The notes beneath the pieces are model-generated. The model did not search any database and was not told the DNA's origin. It was given only the letters and a program-made list of their open reading frames with translations. Below are positions 27,635 through 35,897 of a stretch of 64,000 nt of DNA, piece by piece (positions within the stretch are counted from its first letter, which is position 1; every line of letters begins with the position of its first letter). The stretch comes from Comamonadaceae bacterium (GTDB taxonomy: Bacteria > Pseudomonadota > Gammaproteobacteria > Burkholderiales > Burkholderiaceae_C), in NCBI GenBank assembly GCA_947476465.1, contig CANJQN010000001.1, forward strand, positions 62,001-126,000, in the 5' to 3' direction. Both the position numbers and the translations under genes were made by a program.

Positions 27635-28354
27635 ATGAACATGATCAAGCGCACCCTGGCGGCCACCCTGCTGGCCTGCGGCCTGGTGGGTGCGGTACAG
27701 GCGCAGTCCGCCGAGGCGACGATCCGCAAGAACCTGGCCGAGCGCATTCCGCAGCTGACCAAGGTGGACGAGATCACCCGCTCGCCCATGCCCGGCGTGT
27801 GGGAGGTTCGCATGGGCAGCGAGATCTTCTACACCGACGCCCTGGGCAACTATCTGATCCAGGGCCAGATGATCGACACCAAGGCCAAGCGCAACCTCAC
27901 CGAGGAGCGGGTCGAAAAACTCATGGCGCTGGATTTCGACAAGCTGCCGCTCAAGGACGCCTTCACTGTCGTGCGCGGCAACGGCAAGCGCGTGATGGCG
28001 GTCTTCCAGGATCCGAACTGCGGCTACTGCAAGCGCTTCGAGCGCGACACGCAGAAGCTGGACAACGTCACGATCCACATGTTCCTGTACCCCATCCTCG
28101 GCGGCGACAGCCCCGAAAAGTCGCGCAACATCTGGTGCGCCAAGGACAAGGCGCGCACCTGGGCCGACTGGATGTTGCGCGACCAGCTGCCCCCCGAGGC
28201 CAACTGCGACGCCGGCGCGCTGGCGCGCAACGTCGAGTTCGGCCGCCGCTACAAGGTCAACGGCACCCCCACCACGATCTTCGCCAACGGCACGCGGGTG
28301 CCGGGCGCCATCACCGTCGCGCAGGTCGAAAAATACCTGGCTGACGCCAAGTGA
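27635..28354 (+). CDS. dsbC: Thiol:disulfide interchange protein DsbC
   Basis: 239-residue periplasmic disulfide isomerase. A signal peptide (MNMIKRTLAATLLACGLVGAV, cleaved near VQA-QS) precedes an N-terminal dimerisation domain and a thioredoxin fold with the active site DPNCGYCKRF, plus the cis-Pro region VNGTPTTIFANG. A second Cys pair (IWCAKDK and ANCDAG) corresponds to the structural disulfide of DsbC. The stop overlaps the start of the M61 peptidase by four bases. Confidence 0.95.
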   Translation: MNMIKRTLAATLLACGLVGAVQAQSAEATIRKNLAERIPQLTKVDEITRSPMPGVWEVRMGSEIFYTDALGNYLIQGQMIDTKAKRNLTEERVEKLMALDFDKLPLKDAFTVVRGNGKRVMAVFQDPNCGYCKRFERDTQKLDNVTIHMFLYPILGGDSPEKSRNIWCAKDKARTWADWMLRDQLPPEANCDAGALARNVEFGRRYKVNGTPTTIFANGTRVPGAITVAQVEKYLADAK

Positions 28355-30105
28355 GCGTCGCGCGCGCCGCCGGTGTGCGCTATCGGGTGGAGGTGGCGGA
28401 CCTTCATGCCCACCTGTTTCGCGTCACGCTCACCATCGACCAGCCCGCGATCGGCCAGCGCCTGTCGCTGCCGGCCTGGATTCCCGGCAGCTACCTGGTG
28501 CGCGAGTTCGTCAAGCACCTGCAGCGCCTGGTGGCGCGCCAGGACGGCAAGCCGGTGCTGCTGCACCAGATGGACAAGGCCAGCTGGCAGGCCGAGTGCA
28601 CCGCCAGCGAACCGTTGGAGCTGAGCTGGGAGGTGTATGCCTTCGACGCCTCCGTGCGCACCGCCTGGCTTGACGCGCATCGCGGCTTTTTCAACGGCAC
28701 CAGCCTGTTCCTGCGGGTGCACGGGCAGGAGGCGCAGCCGCACCTGATGGAGCTGGTGTCGCCCCTGCCCGCCTGGGCAGCGGCGACCGCGCTCACGCCG
28801 CACAAGCTCACCAAGCGAGGCTTTGGCACTTACATCGCGCACAACTACGACGAGCTGGTGGACTGCCCGGTAGAGATGGGCACCTTCTGGAGCGGCGAGT
28901 TCAAGGCCGCCGGCGTTGCGCACCGCTTTGTGGTGGCCGGCGCCACCGAGTCCTTCGACGGCGCGCGGCTGCTGGCCGACGCGCAGAAGATCTGCGAGAC
29001 GCAGATCCGCTTTTGGCACGATCGCAAGCGGCCCCCGCACAAGAACTACCTGTTCATGCTGAACGTGGTTGACGACAGCTACGGCGGCCTGGAGCACCGC
29101 AACTCCACCGCGCTGATCGCCTCTCGCCGCGACCTGCCGCGCCTGGGTGAGGCCCGCGCCAGCGATGGCTACACCACGCTGCTGGGGCTGATCAGCCACG
29201 AGTACTTCCACACTTGGAGCGTCAAGCGGCTGCGGCCCGCGGAGTTCGCGCGCTACAACTACCAGGGCGAGAATTACACCCACATGCTGTGGTTCTTCGA
29301 GGGCTTGACCAGCTACTACGACGACCTGCTGCTGCGCCGCGGCGCTCTGATCGACGACGCCACCTACCTGCGCCTGTTGAACAAGACCATCAACCAGGTG
29401 CTGCAGGCGCCGGGCCGTGAAGTGCAGTCGGTGGCACAGGCCAGCTTCGACGCCTGGGTGAAGTACTACCGCACCGACGAGAACACGCCCAACGCCACCA
29501 TCAGCTACTACACCAAGGGCGCGCTGGTCGGCCTGTGCCTGGACCTCACCCTGCGCCGTGAAGGGCGAAGCTGCCTCGACGAGGTGATGCGCACCCTGTG
29601 GGAGCGCTGCAAGGGCGGCCCCATGAGTGAATCGGATGTCGCGGCGGTGCTGCGCGAGTTGGGTGGGCGCAGCTTCTCGCGCGAGCTGGCCGCTTGGGTG
29701 CACGGCACACGTGAGTTGCCGCTGGAAGACCTGCTTGCCAGCCGCGGGGTTGGCGTGCAGCACGATCCCGCCCAGTGGCAGCAACGCCTGGGCCTGCGCA
29801 CCGCCGAAGCCAACGGCACGGTGCAGGTCAAGACGGTGCTGCGCGGCGGCGCCGCCGAGCACGCCGGCATGGCCGCGGGCGACGAATGGTTGGGAGTCGA
29901 AGTGGCGGGCACCGGTTGGCGCCTGACCAAGGTCGACGACCTGGCGATGTACCTCGGCAACCACCGGCGCTTGACGGCACTGGTGGCGCGCGACCGCCGC
30001 TTGCTGCGGCTGGAGCTGGCCCTGCCGGCCACCGCCACCACCTGGCGCCTGGTGCTTCGCGACGCCGCGCTGGCCCAGCCATGGCTCGCGCCCACGACGC
30101 CCTGA
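28351..30105 (+). CDS. M61 family metallopeptidase with C-terminal PDZ domain
   Basis: 584 residues. The zinc site HEYFHTW is in LLGLISHEYFHTWSVKR and the third ligand Glu is in MLWFFEGLTSYYDDLL, as in the glycyl aminopeptidase/M61 family. The N-terminal beta domain begins VRYRVEVADLHAHLF. A PDZ-like region (LRGGAAEHAGMAAGDEWLG) ends the protein. GTG 28351 overlaps the dsbC stop, so translation is probably coupled. No signal peptide is seen, suggesting a cytoplasmic aminopeptidase. The 3' end overlaps the next gene by 25 bases. Confidence 0.9.
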   Translation: MSVARAAGVRYRVEVADLHAHLFRVTLTIDQPAIGQRLSLPAWIPGSYLVREFVKHLQRLVARQDGKPVLLHQMDKASWQAECTASEPLELSWEVYAFDASVRTAWLDAHRGFFNGTSLFLRVHGQEAQPHLMELVSPLPAWAAATALTPHKLTKRGFGTYIAHNYDELVDCPVEMGTFWSGEFKAAGVAHRFVVAGATESFDGARLLADAQKICETQIRFWHDRKRPPHKNYLFMLNVVDDSYGGLEHRNSTALIASRRDLPRLGEARASDGYTTLLGLISHEYFHTWSVKRLRPAEFARYNYQGENYTHMLWFFEGLTSYYDDLLLRRGALIDDATYLRLLNKTINQVLQAPGREVQSVAQASFDAWVKYYRTDENTPNATISYYTKGALVGLCLDLTLRREGRSCLDEVMRTLWERCKGGPMSESDVAAVLRELGGRSFSRELAAWVHGTRELPLEDLLASRGVGVQHDPAQWQQRLGLRTAEANGTVQVKTVLRGGAAEHAGMAAGDEWLGVEVAGTGWRLTKVDDLAMYLGNHRRLTALVARDRRLLRLELALPATATTWRLVLRDAALAQPWLAPTTP

Positions 30106-31337
30106 CCCCCGGGCGCCGACCGGCTGCGCTGCGGCTCGGCCTGCTGTTGTGCGGCGTGCTGCTGGCCCACGCACTGCTGCTGCTCTGGTTGACCAGCCAA
30201 CGGGTGCAGCCCAGCGCCCTTCGCAAGCTGGGAGACCCCTTGTTCACCCGCGTGCTGGTGCCGCAGGCGCCACCACCGGCGACGCCCCCCCTTACCGCAC
30301 CGCCACCCGCGCCAAGGCGGCCGGCCATCACCTCGGTGGCGGCCCCGTCGGTGCCGCCTCAGGCGACGCGCACCGCCGCCTTGGCGCTGCCGCAGCCGCC
30401 GACCCAGGCTGGCGAGCCTGCGCCGCCGAGTGCGCCGTCATCCGAGGCAGATGCCACCGTTGCCGTGAACGTCGATGCGGCGGTTGCTGTCCCGCCGGCC
30501 GATGCGGCAGCACCCGCAGCCCCGCTCGCTGCCGAAGTCGCGTCGGCAACCGAGAGCACCCCAACCCCAACCCCAACCCCAACCCCAACCCCAACCCCAA
30601 CACCAGCCCCGGCCCCAACCCTGGCGTTACCGGCACCCGTCTCACCGCTGCCCCAGCAGGTCGCATCGGGCACCGGCACCGACCCCCGGGCGCTTGACCA
30701 CTGGCCGCGCGATTCGCGCCTGAACTACACCTTGACCGGTCAGTTCCGCGGCGGGCCGCTCTACGGCAGCGCACAGGTGCAGTGGCAACGCGAGGGCGCG
30801 GCCTACCAGACGCGCGTGACGCTGGACATCAGCCTGGCCGGCACGCGCGTGCTGACCAGCCAGGGCGATGTCACGCCCACCGGCCTGCTGCCTCGGGTGT
30901 ACGAAGAAACACGCGGCGGCCGCCGCCGCGGGGTGCGCCTGGGTGAGCGGCAGATCGTCCTGGACGACGGCCGCGGCCTGCCGCGCCCCGATGGCGTGCA
31001 GGACTCAGCCAGCCAGTTCGTCGAGTTGGGCTATCGCTTCGCGAGCGGACGTGACCGCCTGGAAATCGGCCGCACGGTCGATCTGTGGCTGGCGCGGCCC
31101 GGCGGCGTGGACCTGTGGACCTACGACGTGGTGGAACGCGAGGTGCTTCGCACACCCGGCCATGGCGACGTCCAGGCGTGGCGCCTTCGGCCCCGGCCGA
31201 TCGACAAGGCACGCGGCAACACCACCGCCGAGATCTGGTTCGCACCGGCCTTGCAGTACCTGCCGGTGCGCATCCGGGTGAGCATGGGTGATGAAGCGTT
31301 TGTCGATCTGCGCGTCGAGACCATCGAGCAGCGCTGA
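30081..31337 (+). CDS. DUF3108 domain protein with membrane anchor and proline-rich linker
   Basis: 418 residues. An N-terminal hydrophobic helix ([20 protein letters not shown]) anchors it in the inner membrane, a long Ala/Pro/Thr-rich linker (residues about 58-210) includes an uninterrupted Thr-Pro run, and the C-terminal 200 residues form a beta-rich DUF3108 domain (LNYTLTGQFRGGPLYGSAQV onward). The layout, a TonB-like tether with a periplasmic domain, suggests a role in the envelope; no function is known. ATG 30081 lies inside the M61 gene end. The Thr-Pro run is coded by a (CCCCAA)7 tract. Confidence 0.75.
   Translation: MARAHDALTPGRRPAALRLGLLLCGVLLAHALLLLWLTSQRVQPSALRKLGDPLFTRVLVPQAPPPATPPLTAPPPAPRRPAITSVAAPSVPPQATRTAALALPQPPTQAGEPAPPSAPSSEADATVAVNVDAAVAVPPADAAAPAAPLAAEVASATESTPTPTPTPTPTPTPTPAPAPTLALPAPVSPLPQQVASGTGTDPRALDHWPRDSRLNYTLTGQFRGGPLYGSAQVQWQREGAAYQTRVTLDISLAGTRVLTSQGDVTPTGLLPRVYEETRGGRRRGVRLGERQIVLDDGRGLPRPDGVQDSASQFVELGYRFASGRDRLEIGRTVDLWLARPGGVDLWTYDVVEREVLRTPGHGDVQAWRLRPRPIDKARGNTTAEIWFAPALQYLPVRIRVSMGDEAFVDLRVETIEQR
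30559..30600 (+). repeat. (CCCCAA)7 tandem repeat inside a coding region
   Basis: Seven exact 6-base units, 42 bases. It codes for alternating Thr and Pro in the linker of the DUF3108 protein. Because the unit is two codons, slippage changes linker length without a frameshift. The complementary strand reads GGGGTT repeated, the ciliate telomere unit, and can form a G-quadruplex. Confidence 0.95.
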
Positions 31338-31394
31338 GTGACTCGCCCCAGCCCCAGGGCGCTTGGGTATAGTCGTCGCATCACAGGAGAGCCC

Positions 31395-32174
31395 ATGGCA
31401 TACGAACTCATCGAGGTACGCACCGAAGGCGGCAAGGTCGGGGTGGTGCAACTCAATCGTCCCAAGGCGCTGAATGCGCTGAACGACCAGCTGATGAACG
31501 AGCTGGGCGAGGCGCTCAAGGCCTTCGACGCCGATCCGGCCATCGGCTGCATGATCGTCACCGGCAGCGATAAGGCCTTTGCCGCCGGCGCCGACATCGG
31601 CGCCATGGCCACGCTCGATTTTTCCACCGCCTACGGCGGCGACTTCATCACCCGCAACTGGGAAACCATCCGCAGCATCCGCAAGCCGGTGATCGCGGCG
31701 GTCAGCGGCTTCGCCCTGGGCGGCGGCTGCGAGCTGGCCATGATGTGCGACTTCATCATCGCCGCCGACAACGCGAAGTTCGGCCAACCCGAGATCAAGC
31801 TGGGCGTGATCCCCGGCGCCGGCGGCACGCAGCGCCTGCCGCGCGCAGTGGGCAAGAGCAAGGCCATGGACCTGGTGCTCACCTCGCGCATGATGGACGC
31901 GGCCGAAGCCGAGCGCGCCGGGCTGGTCAGCCGCGTCGTCGCGCTGGACAAACTGATGGACGAAGCCCTGGGCGCCGCGCTCACCATCTGCGAGTTCTCG
32001 CAGCTGGCGGTGATGGCGGCCAAGGAGTCGGTCAACCGCGCCTTCGAGGGTGGCCTGAGCGAGGGCGTGATGTACGAGCGGCGCCTGTTCCAGGCCCTCT
32101 TTGCCACCGCCGACCAGAAGGAAGGCATGGACGCCTTCGTGAACAAGCGCAAGGCGAAATTCACGAATCGATAG
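31395..32174 (+). CDS. Enoyl-CoA hydratase
   Basis: 259-residue crotonase-fold enzyme. The oxyanion-hole region [12 protein letters not shown] and active-site [18 protein letters not shown] plus [20 protein letters not shown] contain both catalytic Glu residues of true enoyl-CoA hydratases. It hydrates trans-2-enoyl-CoA to (3S)-3-hydroxyacyl-CoA in beta-oxidation. A good AGGAGA ribosome site precedes ATG 31395. A TATAGT element (31369) may be a -10. It overlaps the convergent MFS gene by 14 bases. Confidence 0.92.
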   Translation: MAYELIEVRTEGGKVGVVQLNRPKALNALNDQLMNELGEALKAFDADPAIGCMIVTGSDKAFAAGADIGAMATLDFSTAYGGDFITRNWETIRSIRKPVIAAVSGFALGGGCELAMMCDFIIAADNAKFGQPEIKLGVIPGAGGTQRLPRAVGKSKAMDLVLTSRMMDAAEAERAGLVSRVVALDKLMDEALGAALTICEFSQLAVMAAKESVNRAFEGGLSEGVMYERRLFQALFATADQKEGMDAFVNKRKAKFTNR

Positions 32175-33420
32175 CCCCGCAAGCGCCCTGTGCTTTTCCG
32201 GGCCGCTCGGCGCGGCGGCTCCACAGCATCAACAGGGTGCAGGCGCTGCCCACGACCACCAGCGCCAGGAAGCCGGCGCGGAACGTCCCGAAACTGGCGG
32301 CCAGGGCACCGAACAAGGGCGGCCCCAACACCACGCCCAAAAAGGTGAACGCCAGCGCGCCGCCGGTGGCCGTGCTGGCCATGCCAGCGGGTGCGCGGCG
32401 CGCCACTTGCGCCAGGTAGACACCGTTCCAGCCGATCGCCGAAGCGCCGAACAACACCATCACCACGACGACCACGCTACGCGATGTGTCGGGCGTGAAC
32501 CCGGCGGTGGCCGCCGCGCACAACGTCATCATGATCGCCAGCAGCAGCAGCGTGCGTGCGGCGCCCATCCCACTGTCGGCGAGCCAACCCCACAGCACGC
32601 GGCCCACCGCACCGCCCGCCTGGGTGACGGACAACATCAGCCCGGCGCCGACCAGGCCGTAGGCCAGGTCCTCGTGCAGGTAAGTGACCAGGTAGGTGCC
32701 CAGCGACATCTGCATCATCGACATGAGAAACGAGCAGGCCGCCATCAGGGCCAGCGGCCGATGCGACATCACCATGCGCAGTGGCGCGAGCAGACCGCCC
32801 CAGCGTACGGCGTGGTCGGGCCGGCGGTCAGCATCCAGCGAGGCACGCACCGGCTGCGAGGCCACGGCAAGCACCACACAGGCCGCAGCCACCACCGCCA
32901 GGCTGGCCTGCCAATGCAGCCACAGCATCAACGACGGCACGATGGCGCCGGCCAGCATGCCGCCCACCGGCACACCCGTCTGCTTGACCGAAAACACCAA
33001 GGCCATTCGGTGTGCGGGCGTGGTGCGCGTCAGCAGGTGCGAGCTGGCCGGCGTGATGGGCCCATAGCCCAGACCGATGAGCAACGCCCCCAGTGCGATC
33101 GCCGGCAGCCATGGCACACCGCACAGCAGCAGCCCCAGGGCGCAGGCCAAAAGACTCCACTGGCTGACGCGAATCGCGCCCCAGCGCAGCACCGCCACCC
33201 CGCCCACCAGGCTGGCCATCATCGCGCCAAAGTAGGTCAGCGCCACATACAGGCCCACCAGGGCCGTCGACACACTCAGGGCGCGGGCCACCTCGGGCGC
33301 CATCACCGGCAAGGACAGGAGCGCCATTGCGGCCATGGCCTGGATGACCAGGGTCAGCAGCAGGGGTAGCCAGGCTTTGGCCGATGACGAAGGCGTGGGA
33401 CTGGATGCGGGGGTGTTCAA
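32161..33420 (-). CDS. MFS transporter
   Basis: 419 residues with about 12 membrane helices. Typical elements are [18 protein letters not shown] in loop 2-3 and [17 protein letters not shown] in helix 5, the latter close to the CynX/NimT and phthalate/anion MFS branches. Substrate unknown. It converges with the enoyl-CoA hydratase gene (overlap 14 bases) and its upstream side faces the tRNA gene. Confidence 0.82.
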   Translation of the reverse strand: MNTPASSPTPSSSAKAWLPLLLTLVIQAMAAMALLSLPVMAPEVARALSVSTALVGLYVALTYFGAMMASLVGGVAVLRWGAIRVSQWSLLACALGLLLCGVPWLPAIALGALLIGLGYGPITPASSHLLTRTTPAHRMALVFSVKQTGVPVGGMLAGAIVPSLMLWLHWQASLAVVAAACVVLAVASQPVRASLDADRRPDHAVRWGGLLAPLRMVMSHRPLALMAACSFLMSMMQMSLGTYLVTYLHEDLAYGLVGAGLMLSVTQAGGAVGRVLWGWLADSGMGAARTLLLLAIMMTLCAAATAGFTPDTSRSVVVVVMVLFGASAIGWNGVYLAQVARRAPAGMASTATGGALAFTFLGVVLGPPLFGALAASFGTFRAGFLALVVVGSACTLLMLWSRRAERPGKAQGACGAIDS

Positions 33421-33454
33421 GGGAGGGTACGTGAGGTCTGCTCAGGCTTCGATT

Positions 33455-33480
33455 TTGACCGTCAGGACCACTGTTATAAT
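33455..33480 (+). promoter_or_regulatory. Promoter for tRNA-Met
   Basis: A perfect -10 TATAAT (33475-33480) lies 12 bases before the tRNA 5' end, suiting a start near 33487. TTGACC (33455-33460) is 14 bases upstream, shorter than the usual 17, so the true -35 may be the overlapping TTTTGA (33453-33458, 16-base gap). Confidence 0.65.
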
Positions 33481-33491
33481 TTTTGGTTCTC

Positions 33492-33568
33492 GGCGCTTTA
33501 GCTCAGTCGGTTAGAGCGATGGAATCATAATCCACAGGTCCGCGGTTCGAATCCGTGAAGCGCCACCA
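33492..33568 (+). tRNA. tRNA-Met (CAT anticodon)
   Basis: 77 bases including the encoded CCA. Acceptor stem GGCGCTT/AAGCGCC is perfect; the D-arm AGCTCAGTCGGTTAGAGC and T-arm loop TTCGAAT are standard; the anticodon loop is ATCATAA. The 5' end pairs fully with the 3' strand, so it is an elongator type and not the initiator. A CAT anticodon could also be tRNA-Ile2 if C34 is modified to lysidine; the sequence alone does not settle this. Confidence 0.92.
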
Positions 33569-33576
33569 AAATCCGA

Positions 33577-33611
33577 AGCCTCGCAGGTGATCGCCTTGCG
33601 AGGCTTTTTTC
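33577..33611 (+). terminator. Intrinsic terminator after the tRNA
   Basis: AGCCTCGCA (33577-33585) pairs perfectly with TGCGAGGCT (33597-33605) and a run of six T residues follows. It ends the tRNA transcript. Confidence 0.9.
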
Positions 33612-33647
33612 TTTGCTCTGGTACTTGCGCGCAGCAGGTATGCCGGC

Positions 33648-33839
33648 ATGCTCGACGGCTCAAACGTTCAGCGGCCCCACGAGCTCCAGCGCATGGGCGT
33701 TCCCTTCTGGTCCATCGTCGGCGTGACCGGCCCGGAGAACGAGCAGGTCTTCGTCAACGATCCGTGCGGCAACATGATCGAGTTTCACCAGTTCGACTGC
33801 TGCCGCTGCCGCGCGAGCGCACGGCAGGCTGTGTCTTGA
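33648..33839 (+). pseudogene. C-terminal fragment of a VOC (glyoxalase-like) protein
   Basis: The readable frame encodes MLDGSNVQRPHELQRMG then GPENEQVFVNDPCGNMIEFHQF. The segment FVNDPCGNMIEFHQ is the last beta strand of VOC/glyoxalase domains, with the Glu that usually binds metal. About 70 residues of the domain that should come before are missing, and the tail after FHQF is unrelated. Probably a truncated remnant; an ATG at 33648 exists, but there is no ribosome site. Confidence 0.55.
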
Positions 33840-33869
33840 TCGTCGCCGGCCCGCGAGGGCCGGTGCGTT

Positions 33870-34526
33870 TCAATTCAGTTGCCCCGCGCCGGCCGCCATG
33901 TCGGCGGCGAAGATATCGTTGTTCCGCCACGCCTTGCGAGTTGCCAGGCGCCGCAGCCACCCAAGCAGGTTGGGGTAGGGTTTGAGGTCCAGGCCGATGA
34001 CGAACGACAGCGGGATCATCGCGCCCAGCGCAATGTCGGCGACGCTGAACGTTCCGGCGAGATACTCGCGGCCCGTCAGGGCGGCATCCACGATTCGCAA
34101 TTGCCCAAGGTAGGCGGCGCGCGCGGCGTCCACGGCGGCTTCGCTGCGAGGGTCGGCCATCATGGCGAAGAAGAGCGCATGCAGGCTTGGAGCGTAGGTG
34201 GCCGCCTCCCAGGTGAGCCACTGTTGCACCACGGCCGCCGCTTTCGGATCCTCAGGCAGCAAGGCGGTGCCTCGGCGGGTGTCGCCAAGGTATCGCAAGA
34301 TGGCGCCGGACTCCCACAACACGAGCCCATGATCCTCGATCACCGGGACTTGACCATTCGGGTTCAGCTTGCGAAAGGGCCCCTGAGCGTCTCGCACAGC
34401 GGCGCGACGGACCTGTTCGACCTGGCGCTGCTCACCGATTTCGTCAAGCGCGAGCAGGATCTTGTTGGCGTTGCGCGAGCCGCCGTACGCGTCCCCGTCG
34501 CGGGCAATGTGCCAGACCTTCAACAT
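33870..34526 (-). CDS. Glutathione S-transferase family protein
   Basis: 218 residues. N-terminal thioredoxin-like half has GGSRNANKILLALDEIG, the cis-Pro NGQVPVIEDHG and the glutathione-binding WESGAILRYLGD; C-terminal helices include VDAALTGREYLAGTFSVADIA, which is the GST_C motif. The substrate is unknown, conjugation or thiol chemistry in detoxification. It lies 2 bases downstream of the CoA-transferase and should be co-transcribed with it. Confidence 0.9.
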   Translation of the reverse strand: MLKVWHIARDGDAYGGSRNANKILLALDEIGEQRQVEQVRRAAVRDAQGPFRKLNPNGQVPVIEDHGLVLWESGAILRYLGDTRRGTALLPEDPKAAAVVQQWLTWEAATYAPSLHALFFAMMADPRSEAAVDAARAAYLGQLRIVDAALTGREYLAGTFSVADIALGAMIPLSFVIGLDLKPYPNLLGWLRRLATRKAWRNNDIFAADMAAGAGQLN

Positions 34527-34528
34527 GT

Positions 34529-35767
34529 TCACTTCTCCTGCGGTAATTGAGCGGAACCAACGCCTGAGCTTTCGCCCACGACGCGCGACTGACAAAGGCG
34601 GTCGATCTCATCGTCGCTGAACGCCAACTCCCGCAGCACCTCGCGCGTGTGCTGGCCCAGGCTGGGCGGCGGGCTCCCGACCCGGGCGATTTCGCCGTCG
34701 AAACGCACCGCGCGCGCGACCGTCTTGACTGTGCCGAACTCGGCGCTGGCGACCTCCTGAACGATGCCCGACGCCGCAACCTGCGGGTCGCGCGACAACT
34801 CGGGCAAGGTGTTGACGGGCGAGAACGGCACCCCCGCCGCCAGGAAGGCGCGCTCCCAATGTGAGCGAGGCTGGCTCGCGATCAGTGGCCGCAGGATGGC
34901 CATCAGCGGCTCGTAGTGCGCGCGCCGGGCTGCGTTGACCTCATAGTCGGCATCTCCCGCCAGCTCCGGCCGTTCGATCGCAACGCAAAACTGCTGCCAC
35001 AGCTTGTTGTTGCCGCAGGCGATGTACAGCCAGCCGTCCTGCGCTTCAAAGGCCTCGTAGGGGACGTTGTCCGACATCGCCTGTGCGGAGGCGGGCGGCG
35101 CGTTGGTGTTCTCTGCGGCCCACGCCCGCTGAAGGCCCCATGCCTGCAGCGCCATGGCTGAATCTGCCAGGCAAACCTCCACATGGGCACCTTCACCGGT
35201 GGCGTGACGCTGCAGCAGGGCCGCCAGGATGCCTGCAAAGGCGTTCTGGCCGGTGGTGAAGTCGATCAGCGGGATGTTGATGCGCGTGGGTGGCGGCTCG
35301 CCCTCTTTCGGGATGCGCATCATGCCGGCGAAGGCCTGCATCATCGGGTCATAACCGCGCGCATGGGCCAGCGGGCCGGTCTCGCCAAAGGCCGAGATGG
35401 TGCAGTAGACCAGGCGCGGGTTGTCTTTGCGAAGCTGCGCATGGCCCAAGCCCAGTCGGTCCATCACGCCGGCGCTGAAGTTTTGCAGCAGAACGTCGCT
35501 GCGGCTTGCGAGGCGGCGGATGATGGATATTCCTTCGGGCTTTTTCAAGTCAACGACCACGCTGCGCTTGTTGCGATTGACCACCAGGAACAAGGTGCCG
35601 GAGCCGGCTTTGCCCGTGTGAAAAGGCTGCCAGTTGCGCGAATCGTCGCCCGCCAGGGGTTCGATCTTGATCACATCGGCGCCGTAGTCGCCGAGCAGCT
35701 GCCCGCAGTGCGGCCCGGCGAAGATGGTTGAAAAATCCAGGACCTGAATGCCTGCCAACGGTTTCAT
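34529..35767 (-). CDS. CaiB/BaiF family CoA-transferase
   Basis: 412-residue type III CoA-transferase. Motifs: GIQVLDFSTIFAGPHCGQLLGDYG, VIKIEPLAGDDSR, and the catalytic Asp region ARGYDPMMQAFAGMM; LTLVAVQLAR-like middle and C-terminal helices are as usual. It moves CoA between carboxylic acids, commonly activating a carboxylic acid for degradation. ATG 35767 opens the family block; upstream sequence up to 35824 has no homology. GST follows directly, so both may act on one detoxified or activated substrate. Confidence 0.9.
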   Translation of the reverse strand: MKPLAGIQVLDFSTIFAGPHCGQLLGDYGADVIKIEPLAGDDSRNWQPFHTGKAGSGTLFLVVNRNKRSVVVDLKKPEGISIIRRLASRSDVLLQNFSAGVMDRLGLGHAQLRKDNPRLVYCTISAFGETGPLAHARGYDPMMQAFAGMMRIPKEGEPPPTRINIPLIDFTTGQNAFAGILAALLQRHATGEGAHVEVCLADSAMALQAWGLQRAWAAENTNAPPASAQAMSDNVPYEAFEAQDGWLYIACGNNKLWQQFCVAIERPELAGDADYEVNAARRAHYEPLMAILRPLIASQPRSHWERAFLAAGVPFSPVNTLPELSRDPQVAASGIVQEVASAEFGTVKTVARAVRFDGEIARVGSPPPSLGQHTREVLRELAFSDDEIDRLCQSRVVGESSGVGSAQLPQEK

Positions 35768-35897
35768 GCGTCTCCTTTGCGGCGTAGCAGGGGCCATGGC
35801 CGCGTCGGGGCCACTGCATCGCATCTTCCAATCAGTTAGACATTAAACCGCATCGTCTGGGCCGCTGCAACGGCTGCGGCGCCAGTAGCGCCGCCAT

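Noticed and set aside
30559..30600. (CCCCAA)7 considered as a phase-variation switch
   Set aside because: The 6-base unit keeps the reading frame, so gain or loss cannot switch the gene off; only linker length could vary.
30559..30600. (CCCCAA)7 considered as telomere-related or contaminant
   Set aside because: It is embedded in a normal bacterial coding frame with the expected Thr-Pro linker, so a bacterial origin is sufficient.
33455..33480. TTGACC as the definite -35 of the tRNA gene
   Set aside because: The 14-base gap to TATAAT is too short for a standard promoter, so it is only a candidate.
33611..33869. Mobile element at the tRNA 3' end
   Set aside because: No integrase, no duplicated tRNA end and no terminal inverted repeats are seen within the window.
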